A DNA stretch of 64,000 bases from Pediococcus inopinatus. GTDB lineage: Bacteria > Bacillota > Bacilli > Lactobacillales > Lactobacillaceae. The notes below the pieces were generated by a model. That model saw only the letters and a list, made by a program, of their open reading frames with translations. It was not told the DNA's origin and ran no database searches. The position numbers and the translations under genes are program-made. Position 1 is the first letter of the stretch. Each line of letters starts with the position of its first letter. Shown piece by piece: positions 35,089-43,749 of this stretch. Where the stretch lies: contig NZ_CP019981.1 of assembly GCF_002982135.1 (NCBI RefSeq), forward strand, positions 372,001 to 436,000. The letters are read 5' to 3'.

Positions 35089-37108
35089 GTTTTTGCCTTG
35101 GCTTGACCAGCAATTTACGGTGCATGGTTGTTTTATTGACAACGAGATTCAGTGGCTTGTCAGTTGTCGGTTTGAATTGCCGTTTCTCACCAGTTTTGGG
35201 TGCAGTCGTGAATGATTGTTTGGGCCGTGATGTTGGCTTTTCTATTGGTGTTTTAGTATGTGGTAGTTTAGTGGTACTGGGATCGCGTGGCTTTGGTTGC
35301 GTGACTGGAGAAACTGCCGACTTTTTCTTGATCGGATCAGAATTAGACGGTTGCCGTGGATTCTTTGGCGGATCAACCACTAATTTACGCCGTTGCATTT
35401 CTTCCCGACGTTTTTTAGCGGCCAGTTCGCGTTCTGATTGATTATCTTGACGCTGATTTTTCAACCCATTTTTGAAATCACCAATACCTTTTTTAGCCGT
35501 TTCTTTACCTTGATGTAACCCATATTTTGTATTGGTTGGCAGATCCTTTAACTGTTCTTTGGTGTATTTCGCAGTTGCGGCCATTTTCTTTTTGGTATCT
35601 AATGCAGCACCCACTTTTTTACCAGCACGGGTCATCTTGCTAGTGGTGGCATCGCGTTTATTGGGCTGTGGTCGTTTTGAATTAGCATCAGTACCAGTTT
35701 CAGTCTGCGGCTGTGGACGTGGTTTTAAACCGCGTGCGAGCATACCACCCATTGCGGCGTTGCCCATGACCTGCCGGATCAAACGGCTACTACTGCGGCG
35801 CAAGCGACTAGCACCAGCTTGGGAGTCAGAACTTTTAAGCTGCATCATGCCCATTAAATCGCCGAGCTTCATCCAGATGCCGGCAAAGATGACGATTTGG
35901 AGAAAGGCGACCAGAAAGAATGGGGTGGTGGTCGATAGCCCATAGATCATGGTGGAAAGGCAGAACGTCAATGTTAGGACAATAGTGACGCCAGCACGCA
36001 TCATGATCGTATTGAATAGCCGCAAAACAGCCGTTTTCATTAAGCCGTTAAATCCTGGGATCATGGCTAAGAGACAACTGATCGGTAAGAAAATGGCGTA
36101 AATAATAAAGAGGATTTGACTAAATAACATCATCGCTGTGAGAAAGAAGACAAAAATGGTGATTGCGATATCGAAGATACACACAAAGGTGGTCACACCT
36201 AAACGTTGAATCGTTTTGACCGCTGATAGATTGTCGTTTTCTTTATCTTCAATTTCAGCCTTGACGATCTCTGTTCGATCTTTACCTTTGTTCTTGAACG
36301 GATCAGTTTTGACCAGTTTGTTGACGCGATCCTCGCCAACCTCCTTGAGATTAGAATCGCCAAACTGTAATAACGTCCACGGCTGTTTGACTTGAATGTT
36401 GAATAACGTTTCACGAATCGCATCAACCCCGTTTTTTGAGGTGGACTGTTTATTTTGCATGATCATTTTAGAACCAGTGTTTAAAGCTGAGGTACTCATA
36501 TCGGCGGAAAATTGGTTGATCTTGCCAATATAGTCGGGTGAGTAGGCAATGAAGCTTGCCGACAGAATAAAAATCACGATAAAATTGGCTACCGCTGAGA
36601 TGGCTTTGGAGGATTCACGTTTGATCAGGCCAGTATAGGCGACATACACGCCAAGCACTAATATCAGCAACAAAAGCATACCGGGATAAAAGCCGTCAGC
36701 GCTAAAGCCGTTTTTAGAAACCCCGGCGAGTAGTTGCATGTTTTTACCAATGGCATCGGTGGTATCTTTGATGAAATCTAGTGAGTAAGCTTGTTGAATC
36801 AGGTAACCCGTGGCGTAGGAGAGGTAGACGGAGATCAGCCACAGAAAATTGGTGATAGCATAAATAGCGTACATGACCGACTTGCCAATGCCGTCACCCC
36901 AGTTCCATGGCAACCAATCCCATGATGAATCGACGAAATAATCTAGTTGATAGTTATTGACTGGATATTTGGAAAATTCGTGTTTATTATTGACGGTTTC
37001 ATCGACTAGGCCTGCTGCGTGGACACTTTGGAGAGAAGTAGCACTCACTAGCACCACGACTAGCACAAAGCCGATCAGTAATAAAAGTCGTTTTTTACGT
37101 ACCGACAT
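35078..37108 (-). CDS. Polytopic conjugation channel protein (Orf15 homologue, VirB6/TrbL-like)
   Basis: The protein has 676 residues with a signal-like first helix (LLLLIGFVLVVVLVSATSL) and about seven further membrane segments over residues 50-420. A long basic Lys/Gln/Pro-rich cytoplasmic tail of about 230 residues follows. This is the pattern of Tn916 Orf15 / ICEBs1 ConG, the VirB6-like inner-membrane channel. Immediately downstream of the VirB4-type gene (no gap). ATG 37108 has GAGGTGA upstream. Confidence 0.85.
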   Translation of the reverse strand: MSVRKKRLLLLIGFVLVVVLVSATSLQSVHAAGLVDETVNNKHEFSKYPVNNYQLDYFVDSSWDWLPWNWGDGIGKSVMYAIYAITNFLWLISVYLSYATGYLIQQAYSLDFIKDTTDAIGKNMQLLAGVSKNGFSADGFYPGMLLLLILVLGVYVAYTGLIKRESSKAISAVANFIVIFILSASFIAYSPDYIGKINQFSADMSTSALNTGSKMIMQNKQSTSKNGVDAIRETLFNIQVKQPWTLLQFGDSNLKEVGEDRVNKLVKTDPFKNKGKDRTEIVKAEIEDKENDNLSAVKTIQRLGVTTFVCIFDIAITIFVFFLTAMMLFSQILFIIYAIFLPISCLLAMIPGFNGLMKTAVLRLFNTIMMRAGVTIVLTLTFCLSTMIYGLSTTTPFFLVAFLQIVIFAGIWMKLGDLMGMMQLKSSDSQAGASRLRRSSSRLIRQVMGNAAMGGMLARGLKPRPQPQTETGTDANSKRPQPNKRDATTSKMTRAGKKVGAALDTKKKMAATAKYTKEQLKDLPTNTKYGLHQGKETAKKGIGDFKNGLKNQRQDNQSERELAAKKRREEMQRRKLVVDPPKNPRQPSNSDPIKKKSAVSPVTQPKPRDPSTTKLPHTKTPIEKPTSRPKQSFTTAPKTGEKRQFKPTTDKPLNLVVNKTTMHRKLLVKPRQKHDE

Positions 37109-39562
37109 TTACTCACCTCCAGTTATCTGCGCTGGTGGGCGAGTGTCGAAGGCCTTGTATAGATGTTCAAAGATATAATCAAAGTGTAGGACACCGACGT
37201 GGCCCCAAATATCTTGAAATAAGCATTCACCATTATCCAGTGAACGTAGGCGGTGTTGATTACTTTCATCTTCGGCATCAAGCCCAAAGAAAGTGAGGGT
37301 GTTTTTGATTTCATTAATATCGGTCGAACGAAAGGCAAATTTCATACCGATATTATTTTTCATCTTTTCGTCTAGAAGATCATTAGCGTTTTGCGTGACT
37401 AGATAAACCCCAGCATTCATTGAACGGCCTTCACGGATCAACTTCATAGAAAGAGCTTTACCTTGCGCTACATTCAAAAATGCCCAAGCTTCATCGAGAT
37501 CGACAATTTTAAATTGCGAACGATCGGCATGGATAAAGTCGATGGCGAAAGTCGAGATGATCATCAACATGGCGACGGATAACATTTCCGCGGTGATGTA
37601 TTCATCTTGCGTTTTGTCCGCATCAGGCAGGACCAAATCGGCAATTTGAATGATATTGATTTTGCGGTCCAAGGCGATCGAACGGCGAGTGGAGCCATCT
37701 GAAAAGAGTAAGGCGGCAAAATCATAATCGGTGAACGATTCAATATGATCAGCGATATTGTTGGCAATCGGGGTCCCTTCGCGGCGCAGTTCAGTGATCA
37801 CTTTCAATAATCCGGGTTGCGGATCAAGGGTGACGTTGCGAATCGCTTTACGTAAAGTCGGAAACCGTTCGGCATCACGACTAGAGATTCCCGTTAAAAA
37901 GGTGAGTGTATCGACCGCCAGACTTTCAGAATCTTTTGGATTACTGAGAATGATATAAGGATCAAGTAAACCGCGATTCGCTTCTTCGCTGGTCAGGTTA
38001 ACGATGTTAATATCGTCTTGCATGAAGTCTAAATTTTTCGCCCAATCAGTTCGTTCCGATTTTGGATCAAGTATCAAAGCTTGTGCGCCATAGAGTACGG
38101 CGTAGTAAACGAGTAAGTTATTAGAAAATGATTTACCACCGCCAAGTGAACCAAGGAAAGCGGCCGAAAGAGCATTGGTCACTGTTCCCTTTAAGCCTTG
38201 CGCGGCTAAGTCAGGTTTGATGAAAACATTGCGGCCGGTATCCACGTTGTAGCCCACATAAATTCCTTCGCGTTCTCCTAAAGCTTGAGTAGCACCAAAG
38301 CCTAATGAGGCAATGAAATCACTAGTCACGTATTGAATGTAGTCATTCATGTAGCGCTTTGAAGCGGGCATGAACTCGCTGTGTAGCCCCAGCATATCGC
38401 CGAACGGGCGAACCAATTTAATATTCAATGAATCATAGAAATCGAGGACTTGATCAGCGCGCTTTTTCATTTCATCGTAGCTTTTTCCACTGACGCGAAT
38501 GACATAGGAAATTTTGTACATCGCGTCTTTAGTTTGATCAAGCTCAGCCTCCAAGTCGTCAACGGAATCAAGGGCATCGGCGACACCGCGAGTGGTTTCG
38601 TTATTAGATTCATAGGCGTGGTTATCTAAATCTTTCAATTCTTTCTTTTTGTTACGCACCTTAGTTAGTGCCTTTTTGTTAGTCACAATTTCCACATTCA
38701 GTGAGGTATCAATGGGAAAATCGAATTGTTGTTGCTGGAAGTAGAAAATCTCACTACCGGGAAAATCTAATTCACCAACAATATCGGATAAGGCCATATA
38801 GGTGACATAGGATTCGGTGAAACCGTGGGTGATGATCAAGTAACGCTGCTTTTGTTCAATCAACGAACGCGTTGGCTTGATCAAGTCATATTTTTTGATT
38901 ACCGTATCTTGTTCATTTTTTTGTCGTGGCAGGTGGTATTGGTAGTCTTCATAATCTTGCCCTGACATACCGTAAAGATGTTCTAACAAGTAACCAAAGT
39001 CATCTTTAATCAACGGTCGAATTTTAAACCGGCGACTGACTTTATCGGCAAGGAAGCGGGCGACTTTACGAAAACGATCAACTTCGCTGTTGTTCATGAC
39101 CATGAAGTCACCGGTGTATTTTTCATTGAATTCATGAAGAAAATCCTGAATGCCAAGCATGATATCATGCCAAACGCCTTTAGCGGATAACTCGCGGTCG
39201 TTTAACAGCAGTTTAAAACCAATAAAAAAACGATAATCAACTTGATTATCGCCAATATTGTCGATCAACGCGGCGGCTTGACCGTCAATATGCGTATCGG
39301 CAATACTTTTTAAATTTCCTTTGACCGTGGCTTTGGAACGGCGCATCGTGTCTTTGATACTGGATTCGGTGGCAAGTTGTAAGAGATGCAGTTTACCGTC
39401 ACGGTTTTGTGAGATCAACTGACGGAAATTTTCGTGGACTTCCGCTTTTTGATCAGGTGAGAGAAAAGAGTAATTATAGGGGACGAGTTCGTAATAGGCG
39501 AAGCATTCGCCATCACGATTAAACACTAAATTGTCTTCGATATATTTTATGGGAAACTTCAC
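37109..39562 (-). CDS. VirB4-type conjugation ATPase (Orf16 homologue)
   Basis: The protein has 817 residues. Walker A in LGSLGGGKSFSNNLLVYYA lies near residue 470 and Walker B in KIVDLDEAWAFLNVAQ near 687, followed by a conserved YLVTQNANDL sensor region. Such ATPases energise the type IV secretion channel at the membrane. The start overlaps the TcpE stop by 4 bases. Full length for the family. Confidence 0.93.
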   Translation of the reverse strand: MKFPIKYIEDNLVFNRDGECFAYYELVPYNYSFLSPDQKAEVHENFRQLISQNRDGKLHLLQLATESSIKDTMRRSKATVKGNLKSIADTHIDGQAAALIDNIGDNQVDYRFFIGFKLLLNDRELSAKGVWHDIMLGIQDFLHEFNEKYTGDFMVMNNSEVDRFRKVARFLADKVSRRFKIRPLIKDDFGYLLEHLYGMSGQDYEDYQYHLPRQKNEQDTVIKKYDLIKPTRSLIEQKQRYLIITHGFTESYVTYMALSDIVGELDFPGSEIFYFQQQQFDFPIDTSLNVEIVTNKKALTKVRNKKKELKDLDNHAYESNNETTRGVADALDSVDDLEAELDQTKDAMYKISYVIRVSGKSYDEMKKRADQVLDFYDSLNIKLVRPFGDMLGLHSEFMPASKRYMNDYIQYVTSDFIASLGFGATQALGEREGIYVGYNVDTGRNVFIKPDLAAQGLKGTVTNALSAAFLGSLGGGKSFSNNLLVYYAVLYGAQALILDPKSERTDWAKNLDFMQDDINIVNLTSEEANRGLLDPYIILSNPKDSESLAVDTLTFLTGISSRDAERFPTLRKAIRNVTLDPQPGLLKVITELRREGTPIANNIADHIESFTDYDFAALLFSDGSTRRSIALDRKINIIQIADLVLPDADKTQDEYITAEMLSVAMLMIISTFAIDFIHADRSQFKIVDLDEAWAFLNVAQGKALSMKLIREGRSMNAGVYLVTQNANDLLDEKMKNNIGMKFAFRSTDINEIKNTLTFFGLDAEDESNQHRLRSLDNGECLFQDIWGHVGVLHFDYIFEHLYKAFDTRPPAQITGGE

Positions 39563-39939
39563 TGGTTGAACCTCCTTACGTGGGTGATGTGGTCAAGGGC
39601 ATGGGCTTTAACGGGTTTGACTGGCCGTCCGGAAAACGTGATCTTCTGGGCGGTAAAATAAGTGATCACCGAGCGAAGAAAACCTAGTGGCCGTTTGTTA
39701 TCAAAAGTCTTTTGACTCATGAACCAAGTAATGGCTGCTGGAATACCGAGATGTTTTAGGAACGCGCCATCAATAAAACTTAGTGGTGGTACATCGCCCA
39801 GCAACATGACCAAAAATAGCGCAACGATGAACCAAGTCATTTGCGTGAACGTGACGGGGAATGGTAGATTAACATCATTGATCGCGTAGAGCACTTTTTC
39901 CACTGACCAAATGCTGGTGTAACTACGAATCTTTTTCAT
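39559..39939 (-). CDS. TcpE-family conjugation membrane protein (Orf17 homologue)
   Basis: The protein has 126 residues from ATG 39939 (AAAGGAGGT upstream); the longer frame to 40059 overlaps ardA and is rejected. Two membrane segments (MTWFIVALFLVMLLGD; LGIPAAITWFMSQ) precede the family signature KTFDNKRPLGFLRSVITYF. Confidence 0.88.
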   Translation of the reverse strand: MKKIRSYTSIWSVEKVLYAINDVNLPFPVTFTQMTWFIVALFLVMLLGDVPPLSFIDGAFLKHLGIPAAITWFMSQKTFDNKRPLGFLRSVITYFTAQKITFSGRPVKPVKAHALDHITHVRRFNQ

Positions 39940-40006
39940 AAGTGACCTCCTTTCATTGGGGTAAAGAGGACTGATCCATTTGCTAGACCAGTCCCCGGGA
40001 AGAATC

Positions 40007-40510
40007 TTAGTTTGCGTATTCATAAATAGCGCTGTTGGTAACCAAGTAATTACCTTCAATTTCTATATCGCGACCCAGTGCTTCAAAGTCGAGGTAAGCG
40101 ATGACTTGATCTGGAAGGTCACCGAAAATTGCACCAGATTCCACAGCATCTTGAGCTAGCTCGGCCATATCTGAAACACCCTTATAGATAACGATATCCT
40201 CAGCGTTTTCAGCTAGTTCTTCAATATCACGGAACCATTCGCCAATCAAGGCACTAACGTCAGCACCAAAATCATATTCTTCAAGCCGTTCTAAAGCAGC
40301 ATACTTACGATTGATCTCGTCTATTGAATCAAAGCGATCAATTTCAAAAGGTGCTTCGTAATCATGGATCGCGTACTCTTCACTGTCATTTTTCAATTCC
40401 AGCTGTTCGGCAATGGCATCAGGGTATAACGGTGGGGTGAACCATTTACCTGTGGTCTTGCCTTGATTGTAATAACCTAAGTTGACGATAAAAACGCGTA
40501 CCGTTTCCAT
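40007..40510 (-). CDS. ardA: ArdA antirestriction protein (Orf18 homologue)
   Basis: This 167-residue, highly acidic protein has the ArdA pattern: VFIVNLGYYNQGKTTGKWF, the central LEEYDFGADVSALIGEWF and the C-terminal YLVTNSAIYEYAN. ArdA mimics B-form DNA and blocks type I restriction enzymes when the element enters a new host. It has the same place as orf18 of Tn916. ATG 40510 is chosen. Confidence 0.95.
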   Translation of the reverse strand: METVRVFIVNLGYYNQGKTTGKWFTPPLYPDAIAEQLELKNDSEEYAIHDYEAPFEIDRFDSIDEINRKYAALERLEEYDFGADVSALIGEWFRDIEELAENAEDIVIYKGVSDMAELAQDAVESGAIFGDLPDQVIAYLDFEALGRDIEIEGNYLVTNSAIYEYAN

Positions 40511-40535
40511 TTAGCTACCTCTTTTCTTGCAGTAA

Positions 40536-40757
40536 TTAGGCACCAACAACACGATTGAATAAGTTCAATAGCACATCTTTAACGCCGGCGGTATTAAATA
40601 CCAGCCCCACAGCGATCAATGCAATGATCAGAAAGCCGATCAGTTTAGAAAATTCACGTTTAAAGCCTAAGAAAACACCGATCACGGCAATTGCCATCAG
40701 CACTAAAGACTGGGCATTGCTGGTGAACCAGTTGAAGAGATTTTGTCCGAAGTTCAT
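40536..40757 (-). CDS. TcpD-family small membrane protein (Orf19-position)
   Basis: The 73-residue protein has two membrane helices (SLVLMAIAVIGVFLGFK; LIGFLIIALIAVGLVFNT), as in TcpD, a small component of Gram-positive conjugation channels. AGAAAGGA precedes ATG 40757. Confidence 0.75.
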   Translation of the reverse strand: MNFGQNLFNWFTSNAQSLVLMAIAVIGVFLGFKREFSKLIGFLIIALIAVGLVFNTAGVKDVLLNLFNRVVGA

Positions 40758-40780
40758 TTATTATCAATTCCTTTCTAAAT

Positions 40781-41502
40781 TTACCAAAGTGAGGTTTGTG
40801 ACGAGTGATGTTGCTTGATCCGAGCTAAAGATTTTTGATAATAATTTGAATCAAGTTCGTAACCAACCTAGTGTCGGTCAGTATTAATACAGGCGATGGC
40901 GGTTGTGGCGGAACCCATGCAATTATTTAAAACAACTTGTCCGGGTAACGTGTAGGTGTTGATCAGGTATTCAAACAGTGCTACTGGCTTCTGGTTGGGT
41001 GCCAAATATTTTTATCAGCTTTGAACCGTAAAATATCATTCGGATAGTTTTGATTTTCTTGAACATATTGTTCTGGCGCTGCCCATGGGTGTACTTGGTT
41101 ACCAAAGCCTTTAGTTTGCGCATTAGTGATGGTTTTGTTCATGGGTATCAGGCCTTGTGGGTAATAGAACATGGTATTATCAGAATTAGCCACTGGCGCT
41201 TTTGAAAATACAAGCACTTCTTCATACCGTGACATGGGTCGATGATGTGCGTTAATAAAATTAGTGACATTACTTTTGACCCAGCCCCACTTGTAACGAA
41301 ATAGTTCAGGTTGAGAGTTGTAGAGCTGGAAGCTAAAGCGTTGATTGCCAGTCAGAACAATTGCGTCATTAGGTTTGATCAAACGTAAATAGTGCGGCCA
41401 AAGTTGGTCAAATGGAATGATTGAATCCCAAGTATTAGCAGTTGTGCCGTAGGGTAGATCACAAAGAATCATATCAATTGATTCATCAGGTAGGTGGCCC
41501 AT
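40781..41502 (-). pseudogene. Broken adenine-specific DNA methyltransferase gene
   Basis: The 41502-40981 frame encodes the N6-adenine MTase motif IV (CDLPYGTTANTWDSI) and target region. Near 40995 the frame should continue as PTQKPVALFEYLIN with FxGxG-like NNCMGSATTAIACI and VGYELDSNYYQKSLARIKQ, but that part is one base out of frame and is then cut by TAG (reverse of 40868-40870). The coding continues upstream of 41502 (LDIIYNQDCLIG) without a normal start. Three lesions make it a pseudogene. An orphan MTase protecting transferred DNA would fit with ardA next door. Confidence 0.82.
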
Positions 41503-41643
41503 GCCAATTAGACAGTCCTGGTTGTAAATGATATCGAGTAAAATATTAGTTACACCGCCGGTAAATTATTTCAGTACTTGCTCCTTTTAAATTGCATTAT
41601 TTTTGTCAGGGTATAACGCGACCATTCAGTAGTAGTTGTTAAT

Positions 41644-41937
41644 CTAAAAACGCTGATTTAATAGGGATAAGCCAGTTTTGGCACTGACACTAAATAAGAA
41701 ATTCAGATATTCATCGTTGTAACAGGGTTTACCGTAAACGTTAAGCATTGGCGTTGGCCGATGAATTGAAAAACGCCAATCAAAGTAATCGACCGGTGTG
41801 GAGAAGTACTGGGTCATTTCGGGAAGTTGTAGATAGTTTGTATCTTCCACCAGACCGATAATTTGACCATGATAGTCATAAGCATTAAAGACCCAATCCT
41901 TATGCTCAGTGATCAAGGTTGCTAGGGGACTATTCAT
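41644..41937 (-). CDS. Small protein of unknown function, tandem paralogue 2
   Basis: The 97-residue protein is a clear paralogue of its upstream neighbour: both have the pattern (N)xYxYxxxIxGxxExTNxLQLxExT, then WRFxxxxPxPxLxVxGxP. Its ATG overlaps the neighbour's stop by 8 bases, so the two are translationally coupled. It has no membrane segment. Not recognised; possibly an accessory of the MobT relaxase. Confidence 0.6.
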   Translation of the reverse strand: MNSPLATLITEHKDWVFNAYDYHGQIIGLVEDTNYLQLPEMTQYFSTPVDYFDWRFSIHRPTPMLNVYGKPCYNDEYLNFLFSVSAKTGLSLLNQRF

Positions 41938-42250
41938 GCTGATCTCGATTGTTTGTTTGATATTGACCGTAAAGCGGAATACGATATTGGACGCTAATGG
42001 CGGTTATTTTTTTGAGTAAACATTTATCGTTTAACGGTATACCGTGAACATCTAATAAAGGTGACGGCCAATACAAACGAAAACGCCAAGCAATATAATT
42101 AGCAGGTTTGACAAATTCGGTGAGCTCAAAGAGTTGTAATAAATTAGTGTGCTCGATCACGCCAACAATATGGTTACGATAGCGATAAACATTTAACACA
42201 TATTCTTTTTGGTCAGTAGATAGACTGACAAGGGGTAAGTTGGTATTCAA
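41930..42250 (-). CDS. Small protein of unknown function, tandem paralogue 1
   Basis: The 106-residue protein starts at TTG 42250, overlapping the relaxase stop (TTGA), with AAAGGAGG upstream. Key segment: VGVIEHTNLLQLFELTEF and WRFRLYWPSPLLDVHG. About 35-40 percent of positions match the next gene by eye. Coupling to mobT suggests a role in DNA processing or its control. No known family is recognised. Confidence 0.6.
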   Translation of the reverse strand: MNTNLPLVSLSTDQKEYVLNVYRYRNHIVGVIEHTNLLQLFELTEFVKPANYIAWRFRLYWPSPLLDVHGIPLNDKCLLKKITAISVQYRIPLYGQYQTNNRDQHE

Positions 42251-43446
42251 TCAGTTTCCTCCTTTGTGAAATAATCACCGATCACGTTATCTTTAGTGAC
42301 GGTGTGTTGTTCAAGTAGTTTTAGATGTTTCTGCTGGAGTTCAGCACTTTTGATCATGGTCATCGTTTGATTGTTACCTTCATAGCCATCAATTTTTAGC
42401 AGTACTTTTAACATTGGAGCGACTTGCTTTTTGATCCAACCGCGGGTTTTGCGTAGGTCGAATGGTTCAGGTTTTAGTGTAAGCCGCAAGGGCTGCCGTC
42501 CCTTACCACAAAAGGCCGCCCAAGTTTGATTAGTCGGCCAATTGGAGCGTTCTTCACCTTTACCAGGGTCTACGAAGCGAACATAACGGGTGATAATACC
42601 AAAAGCAGTACGTTCAACATTGCGATAACTGAGTAAATCTTCAATCGCAACGGTAGCCCGATCATTTTTCAATCGAATTTCAAAACGATTCTTGATGCTA
42701 GTATCTGCGAATTCTTCACCATAGCGAAAAATTTGTTCAGCAGACTTTTCATAAATACAAAAGTAGATATCACTTTTCATGGACCCGATATAGAGCGTGG
42801 CGCCTTCACCGTTGATGCCATCATCAGTCATAGCACCGGAGTTCAAGCCTTGAAAGCGGCGCATAACGGAGACACATTCATTGTGTTGACATTTAACAAT
42901 TAATTCTGGAATATTTAACATGCCAACACGATCATTGACGGCTAAGTCAATTCTTTTAAAGATGGCCTTAGCTTCGTAACATTTGCGGAAGAAATCAAAC
43001 CACGTTTGGTTATGAGCTAGTAAAATACCTTCAAATTCACGGCAGCCTTGTCCTTTCAATTCGAGTAGAACACCTAACTTGTCGTTTGTCGGGGCAATCA
43101 TGACCTGAATGTTGGAGAAGGTGTAGTGTGCTTCATAACCGTAGAAACCCCAGTCATCAAAGAGCATGTAATCTTTATTCAAATAAAGAAAATTCTGTAG
43201 TACCCAATCTACGTCATGTGTGGGGAAACGAATCCGGACATAGTCGATATTAAGATCCAATTCCGTTTCGTTGATCCAGTTATCAAGGGTCAAATCAATT
43301 TCTTCCTGTAGGGAAACACTGGCGTTTTGTTTGCCTGATTCCACGCGTTGTAAATGTTGGCGCGTAATACCAATTTTTTCGGCTAACTGAGCTTGAGTAA
43401 GTTCCAGCGCTTTGCGCTTAGCCTTAACGTTATCAGCCCATGTCAT
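42247..43446 (-). CDS. mobT: MobT-type relaxase (Orf20 homologue) with N-terminal HTH
   Basis: The protein has 399 residues from ATG 43446 (AAAGGAAG upstream). An N-terminal XRE helix-turn-helix (LTQAQLAEKIGITRQHLQRV) is followed by a Rep_trans/replication-initiation-factor domain (LDLNIDYVRIRFP, AIFKRIDLAVNDRVG, YFCIYEKSAEQIFRYGEE, RFEIRLKNDRATVAIEDLL). This is the Tn916 Orf20/ICEBs1 NicK class, which nicks oriT and starts rolling-circle transfer and replication. The oriT candidate lies 130 bases upstream. Confidence 0.9.
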   Translation of the reverse strand: MTWADNVKAKRKALELTQAQLAEKIGITRQHLQRVESGKQNASVSLQEEIDLTLDNWINETELDLNIDYVRIRFPTHDVDWVLQNFLYLNKDYMLFDDWGFYGYEAHYTFSNIQVMIAPTNDKLGVLLELKGQGCREFEGILLAHNQTWFDFFRKCYEAKAIFKRIDLAVNDRVGMLNIPELIVKCQHNECVSVMRRFQGLNSGAMTDDGINGEGATLYIGSMKSDIYFCIYEKSAEQIFRYGEEFADTSIKNRFEIRLKNDRATVAIEDLLSYRNVERTAFGIITRYVRFVDPGKGEERSNWPTNQTWAAFCGKGRQPLRLTLKPEPFDLRKTRGWIKKQVAPMLKVLLKIDGYEGNNQTMTMIKSAELQQKHLKLLEQHTVTKDNVIGDYFTKEETD

Positions 43447-43474
43447 TGATCCACTTCCTTTTTTAGGCAAAATA

Positions 43475-43506
43475 AAAAGCAACTTTTTTAGGTCAAAGTT
43501 GCTTTT
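43475..43506 (-). terminator. Hairpin with T-run between oriT and mobT
   Basis: A 9-bp stem (AAAAGCAAC / GTTGCTTTT) is followed on the minus strand by TATTTT, about 30 bases before the mobT start. It could attenuate read-through into mobT or be part of the oriT structure. Confidence 0.45.
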
Positions 43507-43578
43507 GCAAGATCGTATTTAATTGTTGATATAATCACGGTTGATACATGTTTTTGCGACGTCGAATTGTCTATTTCT

Positions 43579-43667
43579 ACCCCCCTGTTAGATACTGGGA
43601 GTTGAGCGACCGGCTAGCGCCGGCCGCAGCCCGCTCGCGCTTTTTGCGTTGCCGCGCGGCGGGCATA
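43579..43667 (-). other. Candidate origin of transfer (oriT)
   Basis: On the minus strand the sequence CCCAGTATCTAACAGGGGGGT (43579-43599, reverse) resembles, as I remember them, the nic regions of Tn916 and ICEBs1 (CTAACAGGGGGGT with opposed C and G runs). Beside it are GC-rich inverted repeats out of character for the region: CCGGC-TAGC-GCCGG (43610-43623) and GCCCGC/GCGGGC (43629-43634, 43659-43664). It lies between the Orf20-type relaxase and Orf21-type coupling-protein genes, as in Tn916. Confidence 0.75.
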
Positions 43668-43749
43668 GCCTTTGTAAGTGATTGTTGAAGGCCCTTATAG
43701 GTGTATAATAATGGTTAACTATATAATGATTTAATTAGGAGTGATTGAG

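Noticed and set aside
43610..43664. GC-rich repeats considered as a CRISPR fragment or rRNA/tRNA piece
   Set aside because: They are inverted, not spaced direct repeats, and do not fold as a tRNA; position favours oriT.
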